DNA of 64,000 nt from Cryptomeria japonica (taxonomy: Eukaryota > Streptophyta > Pinopsida > Cupressales > Cupressaceae), in contig NC_081408.1 in the NCBI RefSeq assembly GCF_030272615.1, forward strand, positions 407,695,889 through 407,759,888. Reading direction: 5' to 3'. Numbering within the stretch: the first letter of the stretch is position 1; every line of letters begins with the position of its first letter. Below, one piece after another: positions 21,587-31,748 of the stretch. The notes under the pieces were generated by a model. It was not told the DNA's origin. It did not search any database and saw nothing but the letters and a program-made list of their open reading frames with translations. The position numbers were made by a program, and so were the translations under genes.

Positions 21587-22919
21587 GTTTGATTTCTTCT
21601 CTTTGTTCCTTTTCTTGGGACTCTATTGAACAAGATCTTCTTGTATTTTGTGCAGAGACCTCCTCCCCTACATCAATTTTATTAATAGATGTCTAGGGGT
21701 TTCTCTTATTTTCTTAAAATATCAACTATTATTCATGTATTGAAATGTAGAGTCACCACCTCCTAAGAGGAAAATATTACCAACTTAACTAATCTTCTAG
21801 GATCCTCCCTCCTATAGAGTATGAAACAAACTACCAAAGATTCTAAAAACTTCTTCTGAACAACTCCCCAGTAGAGTCCCTTATTTGTTGGTTCCCAAAA
21901 CCACAGATTGGGAAAACAAGAGGCTGCCAATCCTCTTTCTATTTCCACAACCGGCCTTCGCCAATGAACAAGAATGGTCGAAGACCAAATTCCCCTGCAC
22001 TCTAGGCTTTACTAGACCCGGGTGGGTGTACCCCAAACTCCAAGCACAAAGAGATTGCTTCTTTATGGTGAATTTAAACTTGAGGACAAGTGTTTAACAG
22101 GAATGACAATTTTCCTGAAACTTTTATTGAAACTTATGTGCTTTAAGAATGTTTATTACTGAATACTTGTAAACAAAATGCTGAGAAAAATGTATACTGA
22201 AAATAGAAACAGCTTCAGGACTGATTAGTAATTATGAACAGGGAAAAGATCATAAGAATTCAAAGATGCTTCTTAGTTTAGGACCTTAAACATATATCAT
22301 AATTGTTCCAGAAATCAACTTTAGACCAGTGCCTTCATCCAACAATTAGTGTATTACTTATGGACATAAATCTTGATCAAACCCTACAGACAGTTTTAAA
22401 ACTACTGCTGAAGTGGTTTCATTAAGTATTGTGAGAATAGTAAAAACTTAATTTTATATTCAATCACAACAACTTGTGATGTCACATTACAACAAACCCT
22501 TATAAGATTTATCTAAGGGACTCAAACAATCATCAACATAAAAAAATAACACAATGATCAAGGAATTAGAAGCAGGAAGCTTTATATATTGATCCTGAAA
22601 AAACAATACTGAATACATAAGTTGCACTCATAGAGCCTACATGATTTCTCAAAGACTTTTCATTCTCATTTACCCTTCTGTAACATAAGAATAACAGTCC
22701 CTTGGCCCTTTTTTAAAAAATTGTAGACGATTGAGATCCTCCCTTTTTTGATTAAAAATGACTCAATACAAATACATATGCCAAGGGACACGAATAAAAG
22801 GACAGATCCTTTCATTATCCTAGACAACTAACTGAACAACAACTAAACAGCCTAACTAAAACATCAATTACATTACAAACATAAAACTAAACAATAAACT
22901 AAGCCTTTCGGTCCAGCCG

Positions 22920-25828
22920 CTATCTACACTTCTGAATATGTTGCAAATAGTCTGCATCTTTGTAAGTTGTAGCATTGAATATTGCATCACTGGCTGCGTT
23001 CTCAATCAAGTAGAAGTTCTCGAACTAATCAGTTGTGTCATTCATATCAAGAATATTCGTCTTGGCAATGGCTTGGGCTGCACTAAGTAAAGACTTACAC
23101 TCAGAAAGCCATACAGTCTTATCCTTAATTACACCTGCATCATCCACAAAACCAGGAACCCCAAGCTGAACAATTTGCTGGCACTCGTCAAATTCAGATT
23201 TCAACTCCTTTGTAAATTCATCATGTGTGACAAGCAAACCCTGAACCTTTTTCTTTACCTTTTCCCTAGTCGATGCATCTTTTAATGGTAGGTTGAATCT
23301 ATCTCGAATACTGGTGTTAGAAACCATATTGTCCACGTTCATCTGATATACACCCCAGAATTCGTCCAATGCCTTCTCCATGTTATCGTATCATTTACTC
23401 ATCAATGCACATCAGTAACAACCCTGATTCTCTTCATCTCCTTCTTCAACTTAGTGTGCTCATACGCTAATTTTTCAAACTTCTTCTTCCAATGGCTTCC
23501 TGAATCAATAATCTGAGGGATTGGATGCCCACTCCTCTTAAGGGTTTCCTCATATAAGGCCTCATATTTATTTTTCTATGCTATCTTGTGTTTCATCTGA
23601 GCCTTATTGAATTTTGAGATATCAATACCCATGTCAGTAGTGACCATAGGATCTACCTATCCAACTTTCAGGGTCATCATATGACCAAAGGCTTTATCCA
23701 CATCTATGATTTTTGGCCTTTTATTTGGGGGTACAATGCCCATAACAACATTGCCTGTTCATCTGGACCATATCTTGATCTAATGAATATATCACTAACC
23801 CCTTGGACATCCAACTTGAATTCCTTATTGTCTACATGTAATAGACTATCAAAAATAAATGACACACTCAAATCCCACCCTAGGAAAAGAATAATACCTG
23901 CTTCCACTAACAACTGCCTCCCTCTCTATGGGATCATTGTCTCCACTTCTGCATCAATATCAGCCTTAAGCTTTTGCAACATTTCCTCCTCATTCTCTTG
24001 TGTGATATTAGGCATTACTTTGCTCAGCTTCTTCCCTTTGTAGTGGTATAAGAAAGACTTAAACTCTTTAGACTTGATGAATTGACAATCTGAAACAAAC
24101 AAAGTGTGCTCTATCATCCTTTCATCTATTTCTACATTTAGCGCAATGAGGAGCTTATCCTGTGCTTCTGGATCCTTCTATTTCTCAAGTGCATAGAGCT
24201 TGGAAACTACTTCGTTCTCCCCTGAATCACTTTGAGCTGGCTCTCCCTCAATGTTTTCTAATGTTTGTCTTCTCTCCTCAAGTTTCCTCTGCAAGGTCTC
24301 CATAACCTCTGCAAGCTCCTCCACTTCCTTATTTTTACACATGGCCTCAAATTCATCCTCCTAATGAAGGTAATCTCCCAACCCTTGTCTCTTCCTGCAC
24401 ATGTGGATGTAACCATCAGGATCATAATTTATTCTGGATGTGTGCCAGAATAGGTTGTACTCATCCACCAGCTTCCTGTCAATAGCCTCGTATGCTCTAG
24501 TAGATAAAATTTTGAAATCCAGGAAATGAAGTGTGCCAGGGAGAAAGGCGTGCTTGTGTACACCTCCAAAATGTTTGGCATTAGAGACACTTAATTGCCT
24601 TACAATTTCCAAAAAAGCAATCATGTTTGGTGCAGGCTTCGATAGCACATAGGGGTAACCTTCAAATCCATAGAACCGAACAAAGGTGAAATTTTGGCAT
24701 GAGTACCAATAACCCCAATTGTGATTAACCTTCAGATTTTTTTGCTCATGAGGCCTAAGAAACCTCTTTACATCCTCAGAAAATGATCCCTACAGAGGTG
24801 CACCAAAGAGCAAGAAAATTGGCTTAACAAAGAATTCTTCAAATTTGATGTAATGGGAATTTACATATCTATAATCCCAGAGAGAAACTCCTAACTGAAC
24901 TGATTGATCATGTACATTCTTCCCAATTGTATTTACATTCAAACCCCCTGTCCATAACCCTCTCAATCTCCCATAAAATAAAACAATGTGCATTAACAAT
25001 GAATAATGCTTGAAGTGCTTGTCTGGATTTTCTTTCAAGTTCAGGAAGCCTTCATGAAGTCTATCCACTAGGTATGAAGCAAAATCAAAAGCTCTAGGCT
25101 CATGTCTCTGAATATTTGCTGCTAAAACTAGCAGTCCCATGCTTGCTACATCAGGAGCTTCAACTCCTCCAACCTGACAACATGCCATATATGTATACTG
25201 TAAATATTTCTTGAAAATGCTCATATCATAAGGAGGACCATCCTCCTCTATTAGCCTTTCCCTCTCTACTTTTTGGATAGCGAGGTTCCAACCCTGGTAT
25301 GTAGTATCCATTTTTATGTATTCCTCTTCCAAATCCACAAAAGATAAAGGCACATTCGCCTCAAGATCCACTGCAAAAACCTCCTGAATTGTGGCTACTG
25401 CAAAGTGAACTAAAACATTCCCGTCGGGCAATAGAATGCACCGCTTGTTTGTATCATAATGTCTTACCAGAAGCTTCAATAAATCAATATTTACAAAGAC
25501 ATTAGGTACCACGAGTTTACCTAAACCAGTCCTCCACGGGTTCGAAATCGGCATGGGCTCATCCCTGCGATAGTAATGGAAAAGAAACAGCTCGTGCCCT
25601 CACCTTGTTGTCCATACATCTCCAATTTATTTGTATCTGTCTTCCAGCTGGTCGCGAATAGGCAAATCCACATTAGCTCTATGTGACCTAGCTCCTGGAG
25701 AGCCCATCTGATCTATCATGTCTTGATTTAATTTCCTTCGAGCCTCACTGACTTCACCTTTGATTTTTTTATGTGCTACTAGATATTTCAATGCCCTTTC
25801 GCTTCTCTTTTGAGCTTGACCCTTCCAT
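22920..25828 (-). pseudogene. Second copy of the LTR-encoded accessory protein
   Basis: It is homologous along its length to 10612-13524. ATG at 25828 opens MEGSSSKEKRK; the end is LQHIQKCR then TAG at 22920. The total is 2909 nt, so small indels have shifted the frame in places. The best stretch (25554-24790) is open for 254 codons and includes WRTGLGKLVVPNVFVNIDLL and SLLMHIVLFYGRLRGLW. Where one LTR copy has a stop, the other often has Gln, which shows the ancestral frame was open. As this is the 5' LTR, this copy would be at the 5' end of the genomic RNA. Confidence 0.75.
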
Positions 25829-25858
25829 CTCTACAAATTATTTTCTCTATACACCAGC

Positions 25859-25865
25859 TATATAT
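25859..25865 (-). promoter_or_regulatory. TATA box of the gypsy 5' LTR
   Basis: In sense the context is ggaatatatagctgg. It lies about 30 nt upstream of the LTR ORF's ATG at 25828, closer than in the sister LTR because of a roughly 70 bp deletion here. Confidence 0.55.
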
Positions 25866-26029
25866 TCCCAAGGAGTCTAATCTTGCACTTAATTACTACA
25901 ATCTTGATGGATCTTCTTCATGTAGTATCAGACCTACCTAATGGATGCATTTAATGGAAGCCATCTTGTCAGTTTTTTGCATCAAGACTTTCAACGGCTA
26001 ATCAACGAGACTTTTCCCAATGATTCAAT

Positions 26030-27080
26030 TGTTTGGCACCGTTTGTTATGACTTTACTTCTTTTTACCTTCTAATTAGCACAAGCTATCCCGGCCGACTT
26101 ATCGGGTCTCAGGATAGCAATTTTTCTCCTATTCTGATGGTTCATTTTATCCCGATGGATACTCCTTCAGTTTCGGCTTTGCTTTTGTTTTCACGATCCA
26201 TCGATATAACTCTCCCCGATACACCCACCTTCTTTTTTTCCTTAACCCATCGGGTATTGGCATAGGTCATTTTATGTCCCTTCGATGCCTTGATGACCTC
26301 AACATTTTGATCAAAATTGTGACTAAGCTTCCTGCATTATCGACATAACTCACTCTGAAGAACTCCTTCCAACTCACCATTTGTCATAACAATCCTATCT
26401 GGATTCAGTATAGAATAAAACTTCTCCTCCTGATGTCCCTATGAGTCTTCACTTCATGTTACTTTATCGATATAATTCACACCGATATCCCCGCAGGAGC
26501 TTTTATCTTCATCGGGGGTCGAAATAGCTTTTTTTCTATTCCTTCTGATGTTACTCTGATGCACTTTTATGCTTTATACCTCCAAGTCTTCTTTATCGGT
26601 ATAGGTAATACCAATGGTTCCACCTTTCGATTCTCCATGTCATCGAGGATCGGCTTAACTATTTTTACACTATCGCGATATGGTCTTTTTCTCCAATGGA
26701 CCCGCCTTCAATTCCCTTCAGTCATCGGGTATCGGGATAAAGTTTTTTTATTATTTCCGATCTCTCGATGCTATAAGTCCATGATCTACGATGCCTTTTC
26801 ATCATTACAAGTTACATTGATAGCCTCATATATTATCAGTATAGCATTTTTTTACACTTTTCCAATAAGCCGATACATGCCAATAAAAAAACACCCTCCT
26901 TCCGCCTCATTAGAACAGGCTATCTCGATGGTATCACTTTTACAAGAGCGCGCACTGTGCTGAATATTATTTAAGTGCTGCAATGAATCTGCCTTCCAAT
27001 TTATCGGTATATGCCATGCTGATAATCCTTCTTTTGCTTGCCAATGTTGTTTCATCGGGACTACTTATGTCGATAATTGA
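26030..27080. repeat. Cluster of imperfect atcgg/ccgat palindromes in U3 of the gypsy 5' LTR
   Basis: Same array as in the sister LTR, plus extra half-sites within the 125 bp retained here (for example ccatcgatata and catcgggtattgg around 26198-26262). Several half-sites have lost their CG to TG or CA, consistent with decay of methylated CpG. Confidence 0.65.
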
Positions 27081-27405
27081 AATTTTGCAGTTTTGAAAAA
27101 ATGAGCCATCCACCATGAATAATAGTGATCCTAGCTATCCCACAAGGTCTAATACATACTGAAAAACAACCTTAGACTATACCATAATGATTTCTCCGGT
27201 AATAAATGATCCCATACTGGATTCCTTGTGTAGTCTCTACTTAGTGCATGCCCTTAGTGTGCCCCAGTGATACCTTGACACTCCCGAAACAACTGATCCT
27301 TAGAGAACTTTACTCGTGCTAATAAGGTTCCTGCACATGCAAATCCACAGTAAATGCTCTCATAATTGCACATAAATTTTTGCAAAAATATGTGCTAACA
27401 CATCC

Positions 27406-27660
27406 CTTGTTCTTTTTTTCTGGAACATTCTCTAGTTTGGAGGCTTCTTTAGTCCTTCACTAGCCTTCATCTCTTTTTGCAGTAGAGTTTTTTCCCATGA
27501 GGTTTTCTCTATTTTTCCGCTTTATAGAGATCTTTTGTACTTGGGTACCTCATCATGCCTAGTTGTCGAGACCCATTGTTACTTTTGTGCATTTTGTTTA
27601 CATGTGTTTCTTAGTCCTTAGTTGTTTTTAGCTACTCCCTAAGTTCATCTTAAGGGGGGG
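27406..27660 (+). other. Right interior of the short-LTR element with polypurine tract
   Basis: The continuation of the short-LTR element after the gypsy insertion. It is non-coding and ends cttaaggggggg (about 27649-27660), the polypurine tract directly before the 3' LTR. Confidence 0.7.
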
Positions 27661-27983
27661 TGTTAGAGTTATCATGTATAAGCTAATAATTATTTATTTA
27701 ATTATTAGTCTATTATCCTCTACACTTAATCTAAACTTAGGCATTTAACAATATTGTAGGTATTTAATAATTATTCTAATTATTAAATACACATTATCCC
27801 TTTAGGGTTGCACAATCTCCTTTTATAAGGATTGTATTGTATTTATTTTTTATTCCCTCTCTAAATGATAATCTTTTTCTTCGGAGCCATTATTATTTTT
27901 TTGCCTCCATTTTTCTCTTGTGATAGGTATTTTGCTTGTAGGTGTTCTTGGGATCTCTGAAGTTGTATTTCTCAACTTCTTTA
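27661..27983 (+). repeat. 3' LTR of the short-LTR element
   Basis: It runs from tgttagagtt to caacttcttta. The terminal ca is changed to ta. It is 29 bp longer than the 5' LTR because it keeps a perfect hairpin at 27760-27790. The flank gatgg follows. Confidence 0.85.
27760..27790. repeat. Perfect 14 bp inverted repeat with 3 nt loop
   Basis: Arms gtatttaataatta (27760-27773) and taattattaaatac (27777-27790) are exact reverse complements around ttc. The hairpin is missing from the sister LTR at 7715. Confidence 0.9.
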
Positions 27984-28085
27984 GATGGAATAATGATTTA
28001 AGGAAGTAATGTGTATTCTAGATGTTATAGTAAAGATTAATTGAAAAAAAAAATATGATCTCCTTTGTTAGTAGATTTTGGTTTA
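27984..28085 (+). repeat. LARD 3' LTR, resumed segment
   Basis: After the target duplication gatgg, the sequence taatgatttaagg onward matches 2160-2250 of the sister LTR. It stops at 28085, about 30 bp short of the LTR end, where copia sequence of the opposite strand takes over. Confidence 0.85.
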
Positions 28086-28292
28086 TTAAGTCCCATTAAA
28101 TTAGTCATCTCAGAATCTTCCAGTAATCTTAGTAATCCTCTCCAAGACATCTCAAGTGTACCTCCATCCGGTTATCCCATATAGCATAGTTACTTCCATC
28201 AAATCTTGAACTCTCCTTCTTAAAGATAACACTTCCACTTCCAATTTCCATCCTGGATCTCGTCAAGCGGTTAAGCTTCTTTAAGAGGATCT
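28086..28292 (-). pseudogene. Start of copia gag (Copia-A), truncated
   Basis: On the minus strand, just after the primer site, the reading SKFDGSNYAIWDNRMEVHLR is the N-terminal part of copia gag. It is the counterpart of FNGTNYSLWKNRMECHLR in Copia-B. The rest of the element is missing. The break abuts the LARD LTR at 28085/28086 with no target duplication, so a deletion joined them. Confidence 0.75.
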
Positions 28293-28304
28293 AGCTCTGA
28301 TACC
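28293..28304 (-). promoter_or_regulatory. Primer binding site of Copia-A
   Basis: In sense tggtatcagagct follows the LTR after a short spacer, a good iMet primer site. It shows that the LTR to its right is the 5' LTR of a minus-strand element. Confidence 0.8.
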
Positions 28305-28307
28305 AAT

Positions 28308-29647
28308 TGTTGGAAACAACAATGAAGGAAAACTAAAAGGGCGGGGGGGGGGGGGGGTGGTGTGAATCAATTTTCACCGGATTAACAAAATTAACCACAA
28401 ATGTAAATCTAATAAACTGTAGCGACAACAAAGATAAGAAAATAGATAGCACAACACCAATATTTTCACGTGGAAAACCCGGTTAAGGGAACATTGGGAA
28501 CCTACCCACAATATGATGATACTGTGTAGTAGTATATGTAAATATTACAATGGTGAATGTACCAACATTCAGGCACACTGCCTAGAGCTTACAACCCAAG
28601 ATACAATAACCTGGAAGGCTACAAGCCTCAGGGAAGTCTCACTGACTTACAACAAGATTCAGACTACAATCTAGAAGGAGTGAACTGAAAGAATAGCATC
28701 TCCAAATGCTTAATGACAGTTCTGGTCAAGCAGATATGTCTACTCTACAACCCTAAAAAACTCTACTCAATCACATCAAAAGAGGAATTCCTTTGCTCGC
28801 ACATACACCATTCTCTAATAATGCAGACACAACCTTTATACATAAATTACATGACTATATTACCTATTTATATAATTCATCAACCTTGACAACAAGGTCG
28901 GCTAAACCCTCAACACCTAATTACAAAATTACATTACATGATACAAAGATCGACCACCGGACCAATATAATGATATACATGATATAACATGGACCAAAAT
29001 CAAATTTCCAAATGCTCATCACCACCGGTAATCATGCTAAGATCAACTGCAACACGCTACACCACTAGGAATACCACATAACACGAAGAACATCACTGGT
29101 TTAACAAAATCACCAAAAATTTGCATAACGATCAATGCGGATCATCAAAACAAATAGGACATAATTAGGGAACACCAATAAGAATGTTAAAATCATAAAT
29201 AACAGTTGTACCAACACCACTTATCAAATCTTCATCGATCAACATCTGAACTTCAAGAAAACTCAAACAACAGCAACTGTCATGAAGAAAGATAACTTGC
29301 GGAGCACAAAATCATGAACCATCTAAAATAAAGATACAAAAGACCATCCCAAACAATCTCCCAAGAACACAACTCAAGATCTGATCACACCGTAATATAC
29401 CAAAGGAAATACTGAAATTTGTAAAGAACCAATCAAAAAAACAAATTGCAAGCCGAATCATATGATATGATCAATTAAGCTTTTCGGATCACTAAAACTA
29501 ATACAGAAAGATGTAATAACACTAGAAATACTTCATATACCAAACAATGTTCCCAATAAACCAATCTTCAATCACTGGAACAATAAATCACAGGAATATG
29601 TTGACATCAATGACAACAACATATCTTAGCAGTAGCATTGTCCAACA
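28308..29647 (-). repeat. 5' LTR of Copia-A (1.34 kb)
   Basis: In sense it starts tgttggacaatg at 29647 and ends gtttccaaca at 28308. About 30-60 nt from the start it has tgttgtcattgatgtcaaca, and near its end a 15-base C-run (G-run 28343-28357 on the plus strand) followed by a Pro-codon-free spacer. Both features recur in the other 1.2-1.4 kb copia LTRs of this window, so these elements form a related group. It contains no gene. Confidence 0.75.
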
Positions 29648-29843
29648 CTTTACAAGCCTAAATTTATAAAATTAAGTAATGAGACCATAGTGAAGAGGCA
29701 TTTATTCTTTTCCTAGTAACACATTGATCATTGAATGTTATGAAGAACTCAAAAGTAAAAGAGTAAATTTAATGATAACCCATTGCCTAAGTTGATTCAA
29801 CATAGGAAAGTGATAAGAGTAAAACACTCTTATACCTTCCTAT
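29648..29843 (-). other. Interior remnant of Copia-E with degenerate primer site
   Basis: In sense, aaggtataagag (29827-29840) follows the LTR end and resembles the iMet primer site ttggtatcagag. The next 180 bp show no ORF and are cut by the Copia-A LTR at 29647. Confidence 0.45.
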
Positions 29844-29944
29844 TGAACACTACCGAAAGCTGAGAGGGGGGATGGGGGGGAGGGGGTGAATCAAAATATA
29901 CAAAAAATCAATCATGTTAAGCTACTTGAACATAAAAATTCATC
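29844..29944 (-). repeat. Copia-E 5' LTR, inner end, interrupted by L1
   Basis: The LTR end in sense is tagtgttca, preceded by the G/C-run and gattca motif common to the local copia LTRs (gagggggtgaatc on the plus strand, 29876-29891). The L1 insertion follows at 29945. Confidence 0.55.
29934..29944. repeat. Target site duplication of the L1, left copy
   Basis: aaaaattcatc, repeated at 36157-36167 right after the A-tail. The oligo-A at its left edge makes the exact start ambiguous by a few bases. Confidence 0.85.
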
Positions 29945-29966
29945 TGGATAGCGTTCGTGTGAAGGC

Positions 29967-31748
29967 TTGCAGGAGGTCGGGCTAGGGTTTCGTGGCCCTA
30001 GCTCGAAGGTGGTTCTGGTGCGGTATCGTGTGCGGGTGGGAAGTGCAAGGTGTTGGGGGAAGATTGTGACGAAAGGCGCTAGTTGGGCTCGGTTGTGGGC
30101 GTGGGGGTGGTCACCGGGAGGTGTGGAGACTGCGCGGGGGTGCGGTTTTTGCCTGCTGCGGCCGTGGATATCCCACGTGATAGGGAGTTTTGGCGGGCCT
30201 CTCTTTGGTGGTGTTGGTGAGGGGAGCTGCCTTGGCTGTCGAGCTTCTGTGGGGGGGCCTTTTGGGTGTGGGCCCTTGGCCCTTTTGTCTTTGTTATTTT
30301 TCAATTTTTTTTGTGCCCCGATGGCAAGTCTAGGTGGGGAGGCCTCGCAGGTTGCTCCAACCATGGGTTTCCATGTTGTGGTGGGCTCAAAACCCCCACT
30401 TCAGAGTATGAAGACGTTTAACAATAACCTCTTCTCTTTTGATTTGGGATCTGGGAGTGTTGGTAGCTCTCGCATGGTGAAGATTAATGGTTGTCTGGAG
30501 AGATGCAGTGAGAGGCCAAAGCTGATCATTCCAACTAAGATAATAGCTGAAGACATTGAATATTTTTCAAACCACTCGCTATACTGCAAGTTTTTGGGAA
30601 TGAGGGTTTCCCTGTAGTTTTTGGAAAACTAGGCGCAACGGACTTGAGCACCGGAAGGGGAAATGGAGATTATGCTTTTGGAAAATAACTACTTCATGGT
30701 TACTTTCAACTGCATGGAGGATCACAATAGGGTCTTTGTAGGAGGCCCATATTTTTACAACCAGGTGGGATTATTCATCAAACCTTGGTATGTAGGGTTT
30801 AATCCTTCAGAGGAGCTCCCAAATAGGGTTCTAGTATGGGTTCAGTTACCATGTCTTCCAGTGGAATGTTGTTGGGAGGATGTGCTACAAATGCTTGTCA
30901 CTCTGCTTGGGAGGCCAGTGGGATCCTCTTCGCAAATTCTGGGGAGAAAGGTAATGACCTTTGCACGTATCTGTGTTGAAATAGATCTTAGTAAACCCTT
31001 GCCAGATGCTATAGATATGTGTGTAGGCTCTTATTCTTGGGTACAATAGTTAGATTATGAGACTTTACCATTTCGTTGTCGTCTGTGTCATGAGTATGAT
31101 CATTTACAGCGTAAGTGTCCTAGATACAAACCGGTGGTGCGACAACCTCAATAGTTAGAATTGAGCCTTGATAGGGCTGAGAAAGGGAAAGTTGCCATGC
31201 TAGTTGTGGTAGAGGGTGCTGATGGTTTTGTCTCAGTTAAGATAAAGAATAGGAGCATAGGTCAAAAGAGGCCCTTATAGGAGAGACGTGAGGAGGATAC
31301 CTTTAACAGATTTGAGGCCTTGGATGACCTGAGCCATCAGGAAGTAAATTCGGGGTTAACCCCTCTAGATCAGGATGCATTAGGAGGGGTCTTGGAAAGT
31401 GTAATGGAGGACTCTACCCAAGCCCTGCTAGTGGTTGGAAGCCAGCAGATGGAGATGGACCAGATAGTAGGGGTATAGTTGGGCCTGGCTCCTAGTAGTG
31501 AGGTGAATTTGGTTGAGGGGGAGGGTTCTCCGATAGCTTTGAAATTGGAACCAGCTAGGGTTAAAAGTAATAAGTCCTTTGTTCGCTTGGGTCTACATCA
31601 AAAAGATATTAAGAAAACTGCTTCAGAGAAGAGCTCAAAGGTTGGCAGAAAGAAGGATCTGGATAAGATCAAGTTGGTGGGGGAGAATTTGGTTGAGTTA
31701 GGGTCAGTAAAGACACTGGATTCATACTTTTCCAATCCTCCTAAATGA
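29967..31748 (+). pseudogene. L1 ORF1: DUF4283-like RNA-binding protein with CCHC knuckle
   Basis: One frame of 594 codons from ATG at 29967 to TGA at 31746-31748 with about nine internal stops. The middle part (30540-31050) has the DUF4283 pattern, ending RVLVWVQLPCLPVECCWEDV. A zinc knuckle follows: CRLCHEYDHLQRKC (CX2CX4HX4C, all four ligands present, about 31080-31122). The C-terminus is charged. In L1-like elements ORF1 coats the RNA and aids target-primed reverse transcription. Stops are TAG except a TGA near 30645. The ORF1 stop overlaps the ORF2 start as ATGA. Confidence 0.85.

Larger units (their letters stand above)
9577..27400 (-). mobile_element. Ty3/gypsy element with 5.5 kb ORF-bearing LTRs and dual RNase H (Tat-like)
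   Basis: LTRs at 9577-15054 and 21886-27400 (tgttgg to ctaaca on the plus strand) flank a minus-strand gag-pol. Flanks are caacc (9572-9576) and catcc (27401-27405), a one-mismatch 5 bp target duplication. The LTR pair differs by about 6 percent in the stretch I compared. Coding order on the minus strand is gag, protease, an extra RNase H, RT, native RNase H, integrase. A second RNase H is the hallmark of the plant Tat group, so I call it Tat-like. Each LTR also encodes a long sense ORF. All ORFs carry stops, so this copy is dead. Confidence 0.88.
21886..27400 (-). repeat. 5' LTR of the gypsy element (5515 bp)
   Basis: Same layout as the other LTR: start tgttagcaca at 27400, palindrome-rich U3, TATA box, long ORF, AT-rich tail, end caaca at 21886. 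It keeps 125 bp (about 26151-26275) that the other LTR lost between tcattttat repeats. The sequence just inside the LTR, in sense aataagggactctactgggg, does not match a primer site I know. Confidence 0.88.
7617..27983 (+). mobile_element. Short-LTR non-autonomous LTR element, split by a gypsy insertion
   Basis: It has LTRs of 294 bp (7617-7910) and 323 bp (27661-27983), a perfect tggtatcagagc primer site at 7911, and a taaggggggg polypurine tract before 27661. Flanks are gatgt (7612-7616) and gatgg (27984-27988). The undisturbed sister LTR has a single gatgc at this point, so the insertion is proven by the empty site. Without the nested gypsy element the interior is about 1.9 kb. No gag or pol motif is visible, so it depended on a helper, probably a copia element given the primer site. 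Confidence 0.85.
1..28085 (+). mobile_element. Outer LARD-like non-autonomous LTR retrotransposon, truncated at both window-side ends and twice interrupted
   Basis: Two copies of one long sequence (1-2282 and 5230 onward) flank a short non-coding interior. The order LTR, iMet-like primer site, interior, polypurine tract, LTR reads on the plus strand. The LTR runs from tgtagtgcc to ggcattaca, which are inverted matches. The 5' LTR starts before the window. The 3' LTR is split by another element at 7617 and breaks off at 28085, where an unrelated copia begins. The interior (about 1.5 kb) has no gag or pol, so the element must have been mobilised by another element's proteins. Long LTRs around a non-coding interior match the LARD class of plants. 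The family itself is not one I can name. Confidence 0.8.

Noticed and set aside
29912-30364. 150-codon minus-strand Pro/Arg-rich ORF
   Set aside because: Antisense to the GC-rich 5' end of L1 ORF1.
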